Below, in pieces: positions 8,149-16,863 of a stretch of 64,000 nucleotides of DNA. How positions within the stretch are numbered: position 1 is the stretch's first letter; every line of letters begins with the position of its first letter. The DNA is from Propionibacteriales bacterium (GTDB lineage Bacteria; Actinomycetota; Actinomycetes; Propionibacteriales; Nocardioidaceae), in the NCBI GenBank assembly GCA_025929075.1, contig JAICMS010000001.1:38097-102096 (forward strand). The letters are read 5' to 3'. The position numbers and the translations under genes were made by a program. The notes under the pieces are model-generated. The model was given only the letters and a program-made list of their open reading frames with translations. It was not told the DNA's origin and did not search any database.

Positions 8149-9501
8149 TTAGAGGTGGGTGAGGGCGTCCTCGATGGCGCGGTGGAAGGTGGGGTAGGCG
8201 TAGATCATCGAGCGCAGCGACTCGGTGGGAACCTCCGCGTGCACCGCGACCGCGAGAGCGCTCAGCACCTCGCCACCGGTAGGACCGATCGACGTAGCCC
8301 CGACGAGGACCCCGCGGTCGGCGTCTTCGACCAGCTTGATCAGCCCCTCGTTGCCCACCTTGTGGATCCATCCGCGGGTCGACGACGGCAGCTCGGTCAC
8401 CGCCGTGCGCACGTTGATCGCCGCCTCGCGTGCCTGTTGCTCCGTCAACCCGACCGCACCCACCTCGGGGTCGGTGAACGTCACCCGGGGCACGGCCCGG
8501 TAGTCGGCCTCCGGCCCCGGCTGGCCCAAAACGTCCCGCACTGCGACGGCGCTCTGGTACATCGACATGTGGGTGAAGGCGCCCTTGCCGGTGACATCGC
8601 CGATCACCCACAGGCCATCGGTTGCCCGCATCCGGCCGTCGGTCTCGACGGCACGCGAGCGCGGGTCCAGGCCGACGGTCTCCAGTCCGATGTCGCCGAG
8701 GTTCGGTCGGCGACCGGCCGCGACGAGCAGCTTGTCGGCGTGGAGCACCTGGTCGTCCACACTGATCGTGAACCGCCCGTCGTCGTACGCGACGCTCTTC
8801 ACCGTCACGCCGACGAGGACCTGGATGCCCTCCCGCCCGAGCACCTCGGTCAGCAGTGCGCTGGACTCCGGCTCCTCGACTGCCAGCAGCCGATCGGCCA
8901 CCTCCACGACACTGACCCGCACCCCGAACCTGGCGAACGCCTGCGCCAGCTCCAGACCGATGGCTCCCCCGCCGATCACGGCGAGCGACGCGGGCAGCGT
9001 CTCGACGCGCATCGCGTCACGGTTGGTCCAGTACGGCGACTCCGCGAGCCCACTGATCGGTGGGACCGCCGGAGCCGTGCCCGGGTTGAGGATGACCCCG
9101 CGGCTCGCCTCGATCAGCCGGCCGGCTACCTCGACCCGGCGCGGACCGGCCAGCCTGCCGTGGCCGTGGACGACCTCGACGCCGGCCCGCTCCAGCCGTT
9201 CGACCGCCACGGTGTCGTCCCAGTCGTCGGTCGCCTCGTCTCGGATGCGTACGGCGACTGGGGACCAGTCCGGCTCGGTGACGGCCCGACCGGCCAGGTC
9301 GGCCACCCGTCGGGACTCCGTTAGCGCGTTGGCCGCGCGGATCATCATCTTGCTCGGCACGCAGCCGTAGTACGGGCACTCACCGCCGACCAGCCGCTCT
9401 TCAACCCCAACGACGCGCAGGCCGGCCTCCGCGAGCTTGGTCGCAGCCGCCTCCCCACCCGGGCCGAGCCCGACGACCACGGCGTCGACGTCGCTGGTCA
9501 T
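8149..9501 (-). CDS. MerA-like FAD/NAD(P) disulfide oxidoreductase
   Basis: This is a 450-residue class I pyridine nucleotide-disulfide oxidoreductase (lipoamide dehydrogenase/mercuric reductase family). It has an FAD-binding GLGPGGEAAA motif at residue 11, a redox pair Cys42-Cys47 in GGECPYYGCVPSK, an NAD(P)-binding GGGAIGLELA motif and an FAD-binding VIGDVTG motif. The C-terminal dimer segment reads YAYPTFHRAIEDAL, so the usual His of HPT is Tyr. CPYYGC differs from the CLNVGC of true lipoamide dehydrogenases, and no 2-oxoacid dehydrogenase genes are near, so the substrate is open. The ATG start overlaps the stop of the DUF6328-like gene by four bases. Confidence 0.85.
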   Translation of the reverse strand: MTSDVDAVVVGLGPGGEAAATKLAEAGLRVVGVEERLVGGECPYYGCVPSKMMIRAANALTESRRVADLAGRAVTEPDWSPVAVRIRDEATDDWDDTVAVERLERAGVEVVHGHGRLAGPRRVEVAGRLIEASRGVILNPGTAPAVPPISGLAESPYWTNRDAMRVETLPASLAVIGGGAIGLELAQAFARFGVRVSVVEVADRLLAVEEPESSALLTEVLGREGIQVLVGVTVKSVAYDDGRFTISVDDQVLHADKLLVAAGRRPNLGDIGLETVGLDPRSRAVETDGRMRATDGLWVIGDVTGKGAFTHMSMYQSAVAVRDVLGQPGPEADYRAVPRVTFTDPEVGAVGLTEQQAREAAINVRTAVTELPSSTRGWIHKVGNEGLIKLVEDADRGVLVGATSIGPTGGEVLSALAVAVHAEVPTESLRSMIYAYPTFHRAIEDALTHL

Positions 9502-9998
9502 GACCGCCTGCCGACCATGGCTGGCACCCGATCACGTCCCAGCACGAGCGGCACGCCGACCCACAAGACCAGGAACACCGTGAAGGTGATGGCACTGGCG
9601 ACCGTCGAGGCGACGCTTCCCCAGACGACGTCGAAGATGATCCACACGACGCCGACCACCGCCAGCGCCAGACCACACAGCCCCACGCCGGCGGACAGGT
9701 GCGCAGCACCGACCAGCCGTTCCTTGACGTGCTGGCGGAACAACAGCCGGTGGAAGGCGACCGGAGCGATGATGAACGCCGCCGCCAACGCGGCGGCCGA
9801 GGTGGTCGCGATGTACACGGTCCGCTCGATCGGCGTGAGCGTCAGGAAACGTTGCTGGAAGGGCAGCGTCAGCAGGAAGCCGGTGAGCAGTTGGACGCCG
9901 GTCTGCGTGACGCGCAGCTCCTGTAGCAGCTGGTCCCAGTTGCGCTCGATACGCTCCTTCTGGGTCTCCTCGGACTCTTCCGTGTCGTCGCGACCCAT
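9498..9998 (-). CDS. DUF6328-like membrane protein
   Basis: This 166-residue protein has an acidic N-terminus (GRDDTEESEETQKERIERN), followed by QLLQELRVTQTGVQLL and about four hydrophobic segments between residues 40 and 155. It resembles the actinobacterial DUF6328 family of small inner-membrane proteins, for which I know no function. The first segment, FLLTLPFQQRFLTLTPIER, is typical. It is translationally coupled (ATGA) to the downstream MerA-like flavoprotein and follows the hemerythrin-like gene, so a shared redox-related role is possible but only inferred. Confidence 0.75.
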   Translation of the reverse strand: MGRDDTEESEETQKERIERNWDQLLQELRVTQTGVQLLTGFLLTLPFQQRFLTLTPIERTVYIATTSAAALAAAFIIAPVAFHRLLFRQHVKERLVGAAHLSAGVGLCGLALAVVGVVWIIFDVVWGSVASTVASAITFTVFLVLWVGVPLVLGRDRVPAMVGRRS

Positions 9999-10022
9999 CC
10001 GGCACGTCCTTCCCGTGGACGG

Positions 10023-10574
10023 TCAGCCAGTGGACCGACCGCTGAGCTTGTCCCGGATCCGGTCGACGAGGCCAGCGCCGGGACCCAGCAGCTTGTTGAG
10101 CGGTGGGGTGTCAGGCGCCGACGGATGCGGCCGGGTCGGAACGATCTTCTTGGCCTGCTCGATCTTCCCACCAAGCTCCTCCATCTGCTCACCGGACAGG
10201 TGCTGACGGAGCTCGGGGAACAACTGTCCTTCTTCCTCCTCGATGTGCTCGAGCACGGCGGAGCTCATCTGGCGGAAGATCGCCATGAATTGCGGGTCGT
10301 CGCCGTCCATGCCCTCCCACTGCTTGAGCAGCTGCTCGGCCTCCGCATGCTCCTCGATCTCCTGGTCGGCCAGCTGGTCGCCGTTGGGAAGCACGTCTCT
10401 GGCGGAGGGGTAGAGATACATCTCCTCAGCGACAGAGTGGCGGACGAGCTCAGCGGTCACCCGGTCTGCCAGCGTTCGGCGGGTATCCGCGTCGGTCGCC
10501 TGCTCGATCTGCTGGAACAGTTCCTTGACCTCGTTGTGGTCGTGCACGAGCACGCTGATCATGTCGTCAGACAT
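10023..10574 (-). CDS. Hemerythrin-like HHE domain protein
   Basis: The 183-residue cytoplasmic four-helix-bundle protein is likely to bind a di-iron centre. The ligand pattern is visible: His11 and His13 in HDHNEV, His46 and Glu50 in HSVAEEMYLYP, His76 and Glu80 in EEHAEAEQ, and His110 and Glu114 in EHIEEEEGQLFP. The Pro-rich C-terminal tail (about 145-183) is low complexity. The start is the ATG at 10574, preceded by GAGGAG; the open frame continues upstream but without family similarity. Roles in the family include oxygen, NO or iron sensing and storage. Which applies here cannot be told. Confidence 0.85.
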   Translation of the reverse strand: MSDDMISVLVHDHNEVKELFQQIEQATDADTRRTLADRVTAELVRHSVAEEMYLYPSARDVLPNGDQLADQEIEEHAEAEQLLKQWEGMDGDDPQFMAIFRQMSSAVLEHIEEEEGQLFPELRQHLSGEQMEELGGKIEQAKKIVPTRPHPSAPDTPPLNKLLGPGAGLVDRIRDKLSGRSTG

Positions 10575-10696
10575 CGGCTTCTCCTCAGCCGGCACCGAAA
10601 CCACGGGCCGGGATCGAACCGGTACTGCAGTGGATGCACAGCCCTTACCCGCAGTCCTGCTCGGCAAACGGCACAGCCACGACGCTGGCCGGCCGG

Positions 10697-11296
10697 TCAG
10701 GGCCGGCGCACCTCGAGCACGCGAAAGCCCTTCGCCGACGCCAGTCGCTCGCACTGAAATCCCTGGGTGCTGAGCCACCGCTGCAGCGAGTCGGCTCCGA
10801 GGTTCTTGCCGACGACGAGCAGCGCCCGGCCGGCCGGCGCCAACCGGCCGAGCCAGTGCAGCAGCAGGTCGTGCAGCGCCTGCTTGCCGACCCGAATCGG
10901 CGGGTTTGACCAGATCTCGTCGAACTCGACACCGGCTGGGACCTCATCGGGGCGCGCGACGGTGACCCGGGGACCGACACCCAAGGCCTCGGCGTTGTCC
11001 CGGCACAGCCGCAGCGCCCGCTCGTTGACATCGACTGCCCACACCGCGGCCTGGGGCACCGCGCTCGCCAGCGCGCACGCGATGACGCCGTATCCGCAGC
11101 CGAGGTCGAGGAAGGTGCCGGGTCGCGCCGGCGGCCAGGCCTCCCGGAACAACACCGCCGTACCGGCGTCGAGCCGCCCCGCCGCGAAAACGCCGGAGGA
11201 GGTCTGCAGCGCCAGCTGTCGGCCCCACGCGGAAATCGTCACGGGGTGGCGTACCTCAGCGGAGGTCGGGTCGGCGGAGAAGTAGTGCTCACCCAC
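10697..11296 (-). CDS. RsmC/RlmG-like SAM methyltransferase
   Basis: The 199-residue class I methyltransferase has the SAM-binding loop LDLGCGYGVIACALA near residue 64, an acidic WAVDVN loop and the catalytic SNPPIR motif near residue 129. SNPP(I/F) is typical of guanine-N2 rRNA methyltransferases such as RsmC and RlmG, which favours an RNA target. The N-terminal HYFSADP and SSGVFAAGRLDAGT segments are also typical of that group. The protein is about the length of the catalytic half of E. coli RsmC and lacks the N-terminal duplicate. It starts with GTG at 11296. The exact modified base is not predictable. Confidence 0.85.
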   Translation of the reverse strand: MGEHYFSADPTSAEVRHPVTISAWGRQLALQTSSGVFAAGRLDAGTAVLFREAWPPARPGTFLDLGCGYGVIACALASAVPQAAVWAVDVNERALRLCRDNAEALGVGPRVTVARPDEVPAGVEFDEIWSNPPIRVGKQALHDLLLHWLGRLAPAGRALLVVGKNLGADSLQRWLSTQGFQCERLASAKGFRVLEVRRP

Positions 11297-11371
11297 GCGC
11301 TTACCAGCCCCGCCTTCGCTCGCGCCGCACCGCTGCGTCTGGTCTCAGCATGGACCTCAGCCGGTGGCTTG

Positions 11372-12259
11372 TCATCCGGGCGATGGCATCGGCCGGGCGG
11401 ACCTGGTCGTCGCCACCCTGGCCGCCCAATCCGGGGCCGGCGGATAGCGCACCTCCTCCAGCGTCAGACCATGCGGTGGCAGCACCCGCACCGCCGAGTC
11501 ACGGCTCCGGGAGTCCAGCAGCGCCTGTATCCACGACGGCTCGCGGCCGCCCTGGCCGACCATCACCAGCGCTCCGACGACCGACCGCACCATCTGATGG
11601 CAGAACGCGTCGGCCACAACCCGGCAGCAGAGCCGGTCGCCGTCGGCGGTCCAGCAGAGCTCGAGCACCTCCCGCACAGTGCCGGCACCAGGCCGCTGCC
11701 GGCAAAAGGCCACGAAGTCATGCTCGCCGACGAGGAGAGCGGCGGCCGCGTTCATCACCGAGACGTCCAGCGGCCGCGGCCACGCCAGCACGTCATGGCG
11801 TCTGATCGGGTCCAGGGCCGCCAGGTCGGTGCAGATTCGGTAGGCATAGCAGCGGGCCAGCGCAGCGAACCTGGCGTCGAAGTCCGTGGAGACGACCAGT
11901 GCTCGACGTACGCGGACGTCGTCGGGAAGCAGCCGGGCGAGTCGGCGGACGAGAACTGCCGGCTCGAGAGTCTCTGCCGCCGCTGCCGGTACGTCGAGGT
12001 GAGACACCTGGCCACGGGCGTGCACCCCGGCATCTGTGCGCCCAGCGACTGTCAACCGCGGCGGCGGGATCTGCAGGGCCACACCGAGAGCCGCCTCGAG
12101 CGTGCCCTGAACAGTACGGCGACCGGGCTGCACCGCCCACCCGGAGAAGCCGCCGCCGTCATAGCTCACATCGAGTCGTAGGCGTACGGCGTCGGACTGG
12201 CCGTGAGAGTGGTCGTCGCCGGGCTGCTCCACCGGCCCATTGTCGGCCGGGCCGCTCAC
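11372..12259 (-). CDS. truA: tRNA pseudouridine(38-40) synthase TruA
   Basis: TruA isomerises uridines 38-40 of the tRNA anticodon stem-loop. The catalytic Asp76 lies in GRTDAGVHARGQV, and the N-terminal RLRLDVSYDGGGFSGW matches the family. The length of 295 residues includes about 24 extra residues before the core, so the GTG at 12259 may be too early; no better start is evident. In many actinobacteria truA follows rplQ directly. Here they are separated by the regulator gene and the oppositely oriented folE pair. The upstream regulator gene ends 6 bases before, so the two are likely co-transcribed. Confidence 0.94.
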   Translation of the reverse strand: MSGPADNGPVEQPGDDHSHGQSDAVRLRLDVSYDGGGFSGWAVQPGRRTVQGTLEAALGVALQIPPPRLTVAGRTDAGVHARGQVSHLDVPAAAAETLEPAVLVRRLARLLPDDVRVRRALVVSTDFDARFAALARCYAYRICTDLAALDPIRRHDVLAWPRPLDVSVMNAAAALLVGEHDFVAFCRQRPGAGTVREVLELCWTADGDRLCCRVVADAFCHQMVRSVVGALVMVGQGGREPSWIQALLDSRSRDSAVRVLPPHGLTLEEVRYPPAPDWAARVATTRSARPMPSPG

Positions 12260-12265
12260 CAGCGC

Positions 12266-12979
12266 TCAGCTGGTGGAACGGGGCCTCGGCCGGATCTCGA
12301 CACAGCACTCGCCCGGCTGCGGCCGCAGGTCCGCGTCGAGGCAGCCTGCGCCGAGCCCGGACAGGAAGCCGTCGAGGAACGCCAGGTTGATCCCGCACAC
12401 GAGTTGGGGTGCCCGGGCGGTCAGCGGGTGAAACGGGCAGTTCCGCAGCCGCAGCCGGTCCGGCTGAGCCCGATAGGGCTCGTAGCCGAACTCGTCGAGC
12501 GCCTGCTCGGTCGCGGTGAGCGCCCGCTCGGGGCCGAGTCGGCCCCTTGTCGGCGTCCGCTCCGCGCTCGCCGCCAGCGTGCCGCCATGCTCGTAGGCCA
12601 CCCGAGTGCGCGCCGCCTCGGCTGTCTCGTCGCTGCGCCTGTCGGTGATCGCGTCGATCAGGATCGTCCCGATCACGTCGTGTGCCCGCGCGGGGATAGC
12701 CACCGACACACCGGTGTCGGCGACTTCGTAGACCTTGGGCGCCCGGCCGACGCGCCCGGAGCGGGGGCCCGGGGCAGTGGAGGCGCGAAGCATGCCGACA
12801 GCCACCAGCTTGTCCAGATGGAAGGCGGCGAGCTTGCGCGAGATGCCGACGACCTCAGCGGCCTCTTCGCGGGTCACCGGCCTGGCCGCTCGCCGTACGT
12901 AGTGATACATCCGAGCGCGGAGCTCGTCGTCGAGCGCCGCGACGGCGTGGATCGAGGCCTCCGGCTCGACGACTGCCAT
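12266..12979 (-). CDS. Winged-helix regulator with cysteine cluster (SufR-like)
   Basis: The 237-residue protein has an ArsR/SufR-type winged helix at about 33-85 (TREEAAEVVGISRKLAAFHL, then LVAVGMLR). Its C-terminal half holds Cys181 and His184 in NCPFH, Cys195 in LVCGIN, Cys213, Cys225 and Cys226. That spacing is like SufR-type repressors that sense iron-sulfur clusters. The ATG at 12979 is preferred over longer frames because MAVVEPEASIHAVA begins the conserved part and AGAGG precedes it. It diverges from folE across a 130-base spacer with repeated motifs, so it may control folE and the adjacent reductase gene. Ligand and targets are inferred only. Confidence 0.78.
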   Translation of the reverse strand: MAVVEPEASIHAVAALDDELRARMYHYVRRAARPVTREEAAEVVGISRKLAAFHLDKLVAVGMLRASTAPGPRSGRVGRAPKVYEVADTGVSVAIPARAHDVIGTILIDAITDRRSDETAEAARTRVAYEHGGTLAASAERTPTRGRLGPERALTATEQALDEFGYEPYRAQPDRLRLRNCPFHPLTARAPQLVCGINLAFLDGFLSGLGAGCLDADLRPQPGECCVEIRPRPRSTS

Positions 12980-12995
12980 GCCTCTGACTATAGCG

Positions 12996-13081
12996 CCAAT
13001 ACGACTAGGCGATACGCCAATGTTGGCTGTCGCTCTCCGCCGGGTCTTGACCGTGCCGACCAAATCACCAATACTTACTAG
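12996..13081. repeat. Two CCAATAC(N1-2)ACTAG motifs, candidate operators
   Basis: CCAATAC-G-ACTAG (12996-13008) and CCAATAC-TT-ACTAG (13068-13081) are two direct copies in the divergent spacer. The first lies beside the regulator start. The second overlaps the predicted -10 of folE. A third partial copy, GCCAATG, is at 13016-13022. Two copies so placed suggest binding sites of the neighbouring regulator. Confidence 0.5.
13047..13075 (+). promoter_or_regulatory. Promoter of folE
   Basis: TTGACC (13047-13052), 17 bases, then AATACT (13070-13075) precede folE by about 35 bases. The -10 lies within the second CCAATAC repeat, so binding there would block it. Confidence 0.55.
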
Positions 13082-13109
13082 TGAAACTCACCGAGCCCAA
13101 GGAGCCCCG

Positions 13110-13778
13110 ATGTCGAGTGGTCTGCTGTCCGAGCCGGTCGACGAACTCGATCCGCACGAGTCTCAGCCGACGTTGCATGCCGTCGGACACCACCCTCGGC
13201 CCGACCTTGTCGCTCACCCCGGGGGAGTCGATGCCGAGGCGGCGGAGCGAGCGGCCGGAGAACTGCTGCGCGCCCTCGGCATCGACCTCGAGGGAGAGTC
13301 GATGCGGGGAACACCCCGGCGGATGGTCCGGGCCTATGCCGAGCTGTTTCGTCCTCGGCCCTTCCAACTGACGACGTTTCCCAACGACGAGCAGTACGAC
13401 GAGCTGGTTGTCGCCCGCTCCATCCCGATGCGCTCGGTCTGTGAGCACCACCTGTTGCCGTTCGTCGGGACCGCGCACGTCGGCTACCTGCCCGGCAGGC
13501 GGATCCTCGGCCTGAGCAAGCTCGCCCGGGTCGTCGAACAGTTCGCCTCTCGGCCGCAGGTGCAAGAACGCCTCACCACCCAGGTCGCCGGCTGGCTGCA
13601 AGAACAGCTGTCCCCGAAGGGTGTCGGGGTCGTGATCGAGGCCGAGCACAGCTGCATGGTGCTGCGGGGTGTGCGCGCACACGGCTCGACGACGGTCACC
13701 TCGGCACTGCAAGGCTTGTTGCGGACAGATCCGCGGTGTAGGCAAGAATTCCTGGCACTGACCGGCGTCATGCGCTGA
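13110..13778 (+). CDS. folE: GTP cyclohydrolase I
   Basis: FolE converts GTP to 7,8-dihydroneopterin triphosphate, the first step of folate and pterin synthesis. The 222-residue product carries the zinc site: Cys and His in SVCEHHLLPFVG, plus the second Cys in EAEHSCMVLRGVR. LPGRRILGLSKLARVVEQF and GSTTVTSALQG are further family motifs. The ATG at 13110 is preceded by a strong AAGGAG; the frame is open upstream but carries no conserved sequence. In actinobacteria folE often lies near ftsH and folP. Here it stands alone beside a cysteine-rich regulator, with a flavoprotein gene 17 bases downstream. Confidence 0.95.
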   Translation: MSSGLLSEPVDELDPHESQPTLHAVGHHPRPDLVAHPGGVDAEAAERAAGELLRALGIDLEGESMRGTPRRMVRAYAELFRPRPFQLTTFPNDEQYDELVVARSIPMRSVCEHHLLPFVGTAHVGYLPGRRILGLSKLARVVEQFASRPQVQERLTTQVAGWLQEQLSPKGVGVVIEAEHSCMVLRGVRAHGSTTVTSALQGLLRTDPRCRQEFLALTGVMR

Positions 13779-13795
13779 CGCAGAAGGACGGCGAG

Positions 13796-15034
13796 ATGAG
13801 CTCCGATACCAAGTTCGTCATCGTGGGCGGAGGACTAGCCGGCGCGAAGGCAGCCGAAGCGCTTCGCGACGCCGGCTACGACGGGCAACTGGCGTTGGTA
13901 GGAGATGAGGAGCATCTCCCGTACGAACGCCCGCCGCTCTCCAAGGACTATCTCGCCGGCTCGGCCGGCGTTGACGACCTGCGTGTCCACGACGAGCAGT
14001 GGTACGCCGACAACTCCGTCGACCTGCGGCTCGGCAAGGCGGCCACCGGAGTCGACGCGGCCGCAAAGACCGTCGAGCTCGTGGACGGCTCGCGCCTTGA
14101 GTACGACAAGCTGCTGCTGGCGACGGGATCGAGTGCCCGGCAGCTGCCGCTGCCCGGAGCCTCCGCGCACGGTGTGCTGACACTGCGAAGGATCGAGGAC
14201 TCCGACAAGATCAAGGAGGTCCTCGAGCGGCAAGGATCGCTGGCGGTCATCGGCGGCGGCTGGATCGGCATGGAGGTTGCCGCCAACGCTCGAAGCAAGG
14301 GCTGCGACGTGACGGTCCTCGAGGCCGCCGACCTGCCGCTGTCCGCCGTCCTGGGCCCCGAGCTCGGGCGCGTCTTCCTCGATCTTCATCGCGACCATGG
14401 GGTGGAGTTCCAGCTCGGGGCCAAGGTCGCAGAGATCACTGCAAACGACAGCGTGGTGACCGGTGTGCGGCTACACGACGGGACCTGGGTGGAAGCGAGC
14501 GCCGTGCTCGTCGGCGTCGGCGCCACCCCGAACCTCGACCTCGCCGAGAGCGCTGGCCTCGATCTCGACAACGGTGTGCTGGTCGACGAGGCGCTGCAGT
14601 CGAGCAATCCGGACATCGTCGTTGCCGGCGACATCGCCAACCAGGATCATCCGGTGCTGGGCAGCCGGATCCGGGTCGAGCACTGGGCGAACGCCCTCAA
14701 CCAGCCGGCTGCCGCGGCCGCAACGATGCTGGGCAAGCACTCGCCGTACACCGAGCTGCCGTACTTCTTCACCGACCAGTTCGACCTCGGCATGGAGTAC
14801 GTCGGTCATGCAGCGCCCGGCAGCTACGCCCGCGTGGTGACCCGTGGGCCTCTGGAGACCCGCGAGTTCATCGCGTTCTGGCTCGACGACAGCGATCGAG
14901 TACTGGCCGGCATGAATGTCAACGTGTGGGACGTCATCGACGACATCAAGGCGCTGATCCTCAGCAAGACGCCGGTCGACGTCGACAAGCTCGCCGACCG
15001 AGACACCCCGCTGGCCGACGTTCGCCGCCCGTAG
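13796..15034 (+). CDS. Ferredoxin-reductase-like FAD oxidoreductase
   Basis: This 412-residue flavoprotein is of the putidaredoxin/rhodocoxin reductase type, which passes electrons from NAD(P)H to a ferredoxin. It has FAD motif VIVGGGLAGAKAAEALR at residue 8, the substrate-side LPYERPPLSKDYL, NAD motif VIGGGWIGMEVAANAR near 150, and VVAGDIAN in the second FAD motif, followed by a C-terminal reductase domain. It contains no redox-active Cys pair. It starts at ATG 13796 with GAAGGA upstream, 17 bases after folE, so the two form an operon. No ferredoxin or P450 gene is adjacent, so the partner is unknown. It converges on rplQ. Confidence 0.85.
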   Translation: MSSDTKFVIVGGGLAGAKAAEALRDAGYDGQLALVGDEEHLPYERPPLSKDYLAGSAGVDDLRVHDEQWYADNSVDLRLGKAATGVDAAAKTVELVDGSRLEYDKLLLATGSSARQLPLPGASAHGVLTLRRIEDSDKIKEVLERQGSLAVIGGGWIGMEVAANARSKGCDVTVLEAADLPLSAVLGPELGRVFLDLHRDHGVEFQLGAKVAEITANDSVVTGVRLHDGTWVEASAVLVGVGATPNLDLAESAGLDLDNGVLVDEALQSSNPDIVVAGDIANQDHPVLGSRIRVEHWANALNQPAAAAATMLGKHSPYTELPYFFTDQFDLGMEYVGHAAPGSYARVVTRGPLETREFIAFWLDDSDRVLAGMNVNVWDVIDDIKALILSKTPVDVDKLADRDTPLADVRRP

Positions 15035-15058
15035 CCACCAAGCCGAGGGGTGCGTGGC

Positions 15059-15748
15059 CTAGGGCTTGGGCTCCTCGCCGCCGGACTCCGCGCTCTCGCC
15101 GTCGACCTCGGCGGCGGCTTCGGTGTCGGCCTCGGCGTCCTGCTCGACCTGTTCCTCGACGTCGGCGTCGGCAGTCGCATCTTCTGCCGGCTCGGGGGCC
15201 GGCTCGGCTGCCTCAGTGACCGGGCCGTCCTCCAGTCCGGCATCGTCGGCGAGCACCGCGTCGGTGTCGACGGTCGCCTCGGCCGGCTCCACCGAGTCGT
15301 CGACCACCGGCGTGGCTGCCTTCTTGGCCGGTCGCCCGGGCGTCGACCTGGTGCCGTCCACGCCTGCGCGGCCCCGCGAACGGGACTTGCTCTCCTCCTG
15401 GACCAGCTCGATCACGGCCATCGGCGCGTTGTCGCCCTTGCGGGGACCGATCTTGGTGATCCGGGTGTAGCCGCCCGGCCGCTCGACGTAGCGCGGTCCG
15501 ATCTCGGTGAAGAGCACGTGCACGACGCTCTTGTCGCGAATAACCGCCAGCACCTGCCGACGGTTGTGGAGGTCGCCACGCTTGGCCTTGGAGATCAGCC
15601 GCTCGGCGAACGGCCGCAGCCGACGGGCCTTGGCCTCGGTCGTGGTGATCGCGCCGTGCTCGAAGAGGCTCGTCGCGAGGTTCGCCAGGATCGCCCGCTG
15701 GTGCGCCGGGCTCCCGCCGAGCCGCGGTCCCTTGCTGGGGGTCGGCAT
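15059..15748 (-). CDS. rplQ: 50S ribosomal protein bL17 with long acidic tail
   Basis: L17 lies near the exit tunnel of the 50S subunit. Residues 1-120 are a standard L17 core, with [18 protein letters not shown] at residue 8 and a [15 protein letters not shown] segment near 92. The remaining 109 residues are an extension very rich in Glu, Asp and Ala, with no predicted fold. Other actinobacteria have shorter acidic L17 tails. It is the last gene of the alpha operon, 26 bases after rpoA, and ends 24 bases from the convergent reductase gene. Confidence 0.96.
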   Translation of the reverse strand: MPTPSKGPRLGGSPAHQRAILANLATSLFEHGAITTTEAKARRLRPFAERLISKAKRGDLHNRRQVLAVIRDKSVVHVLFTEIGPRYVERPGGYTRITKIGPRKGDNAPMAVIELVQEESKSRSRGRAGVDGTRSTPGRPAKKAATPVVDDSVEPAEATVDTDAVLADDAGLEDGPVTEAAEPAPEPAEDATADADVEEQVEQDAEADTEAAAEVDGESAESGGEEPKP

Positions 15749-15774
15749 GAAGATCTCCTATCGGTCTTCGCGGA

Positions 15775-16788
15775 TCAGTACTGCTCGTCTTCGGCGTAGG
15801 TGGTGTCGTCGTCGTCGAAGGTGTCCACGACGACGCTCGGGTCGAATCCGGGCGCGCTGTCCTTGAGCGACAGGCCCATCTCGGCAAGCTTGGCCTTCAC
15901 CTCGTCGATCGACTTGGAGCCGAAGTTGCGGATGTCGAGCAGGTCCTGCTCGCTGCGCGACAACAGCTCGCCGACAGTGTGAATGCCCTCGCGCTTGAGG
16001 CAGTTGTAGGACCGCACCGTCAGCTGGAGGTCCTCCACCGGGAGCGCGAGATCGGCAGCGAGCTGCTCGTCGACCGGCGACGGGCCGATGTCGATGCCCT
16101 CGGCCTCGACGTTGAGCTCGCGGGCGAGACCGAAGAGCTCGACCAGGGTCTTGCCCGCCGAAGCGAGAGCATCCCGGGGCGCCATCGAAGGCTTGGTCTC
16201 GACATCGATGATCAGCCGGTCGAAGTCCGTGCGCTGCTCGACGCGGGTCGCCTCGACCTTGTAGGTCACCTTGAGCACCGGTGAGTAGATCGAGTCGACA
16301 GGGATCCGCCCGATCTCCGCGTCAGCGCTCTTGTTCTGGACCGCCGACACGTAGCCGCGGCCACGCTCGACCACGAGCTCCATGTCGAGCTTGCCCTTGT
16401 CGTTGAGGTGGCCGAGGACCAGGTCGGGGTTGTGCACCTCGACCCCCGCGGGCGGCGCGATATCGGCCGCACTGATCTCGCCGGCCCCTTGCTTGCGCAG
16501 GTACATCGTCACTGGCTCGTCCTGCTCGGACGAGACGACGAGCTGCTTGAGGTTGAGGATGATCTCGGTGATGTCCTCGGTGAGGCCGGGGATCGTCGAG
16601 AACTCGTGCAGCACCGAGTCGATCCGGATCGACGTGACTGCCGCTCCCGGGATCGATGACAACAGAGTGCGGCGAAGCGAGTTGCCGAGGGTGTAGCCGA
16701 AGCCGGGCTCCAACGGCTCGATCATGAACCGAGAGCGGAACTCGTCGACGACTTCTTCGGACAGGGTGGGACGTTGTGCGATGAGCAC
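15775..16788 (-). CDS. rpoA: RNA polymerase alpha subunit
   Basis: The alpha dimer assembles beta and beta-prime and contacts UP elements and activators. The 337-residue length is usual. The N-terminal dimerisation domain runs to about residue 235, with [19 protein letters not shown] at 30-48. The C-terminal HhH domain covers about 250-315, with [14 protein letters not shown] and [13 protein letters not shown]. The tail is acidic. The start is GTG at 16788 behind AAGGAAG. It lies between rpsD and rplQ as in most bacteria. Confidence 0.98.
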   Translation of the reverse strand: MLIAQRPTLSEEVVDEFRSRFMIEPLEPGFGYTLGNSLRRTLLSSIPGAAVTSIRIDSVLHEFSTIPGLTEDITEIILNLKQLVVSSEQDEPVTMYLRKQGAGEISAADIAPPAGVEVHNPDLVLGHLNDKGKLDMELVVERGRGYVSAVQNKSADAEIGRIPVDSIYSPVLKVTYKVEATRVEQRTDFDRLIIDVETKPSMAPRDALASAGKTLVELFGLARELNVEAEGIDIGPSPVDEQLAADLALPVEDLQLTVRSYNCLKREGIHTVGELLSRSEQDLLDIRNFGSKSIDEVKAKLAEMGLSLKDSAPGFDPSVVVDTFDDDDTTYAEDEQY

Positions 16789-16863
16789 GGTTACTTCCTT
16801 CCTGCGTCGACCGCCATTTGACGACGCAGCTCGTTTGCACCGGGTCGGACGCCCGGCGCGGCG

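Noticed and set aside
10600..10680. T-arm-like CCGG-GATCGAA-CCGG at 10608-10622, possible tRNA on the minus strand
   Set aside because: No matching acceptor strand, anticodon arm or D-arm can be folded at the right distance.
12259..13063. Longer start for the regulator (84 bases upstream of 12979)
   Set aside because: The extra residues have no similarity and would cover the folE promoter and both repeat motifs; the ATG at 12979 has a ribosome-binding site.
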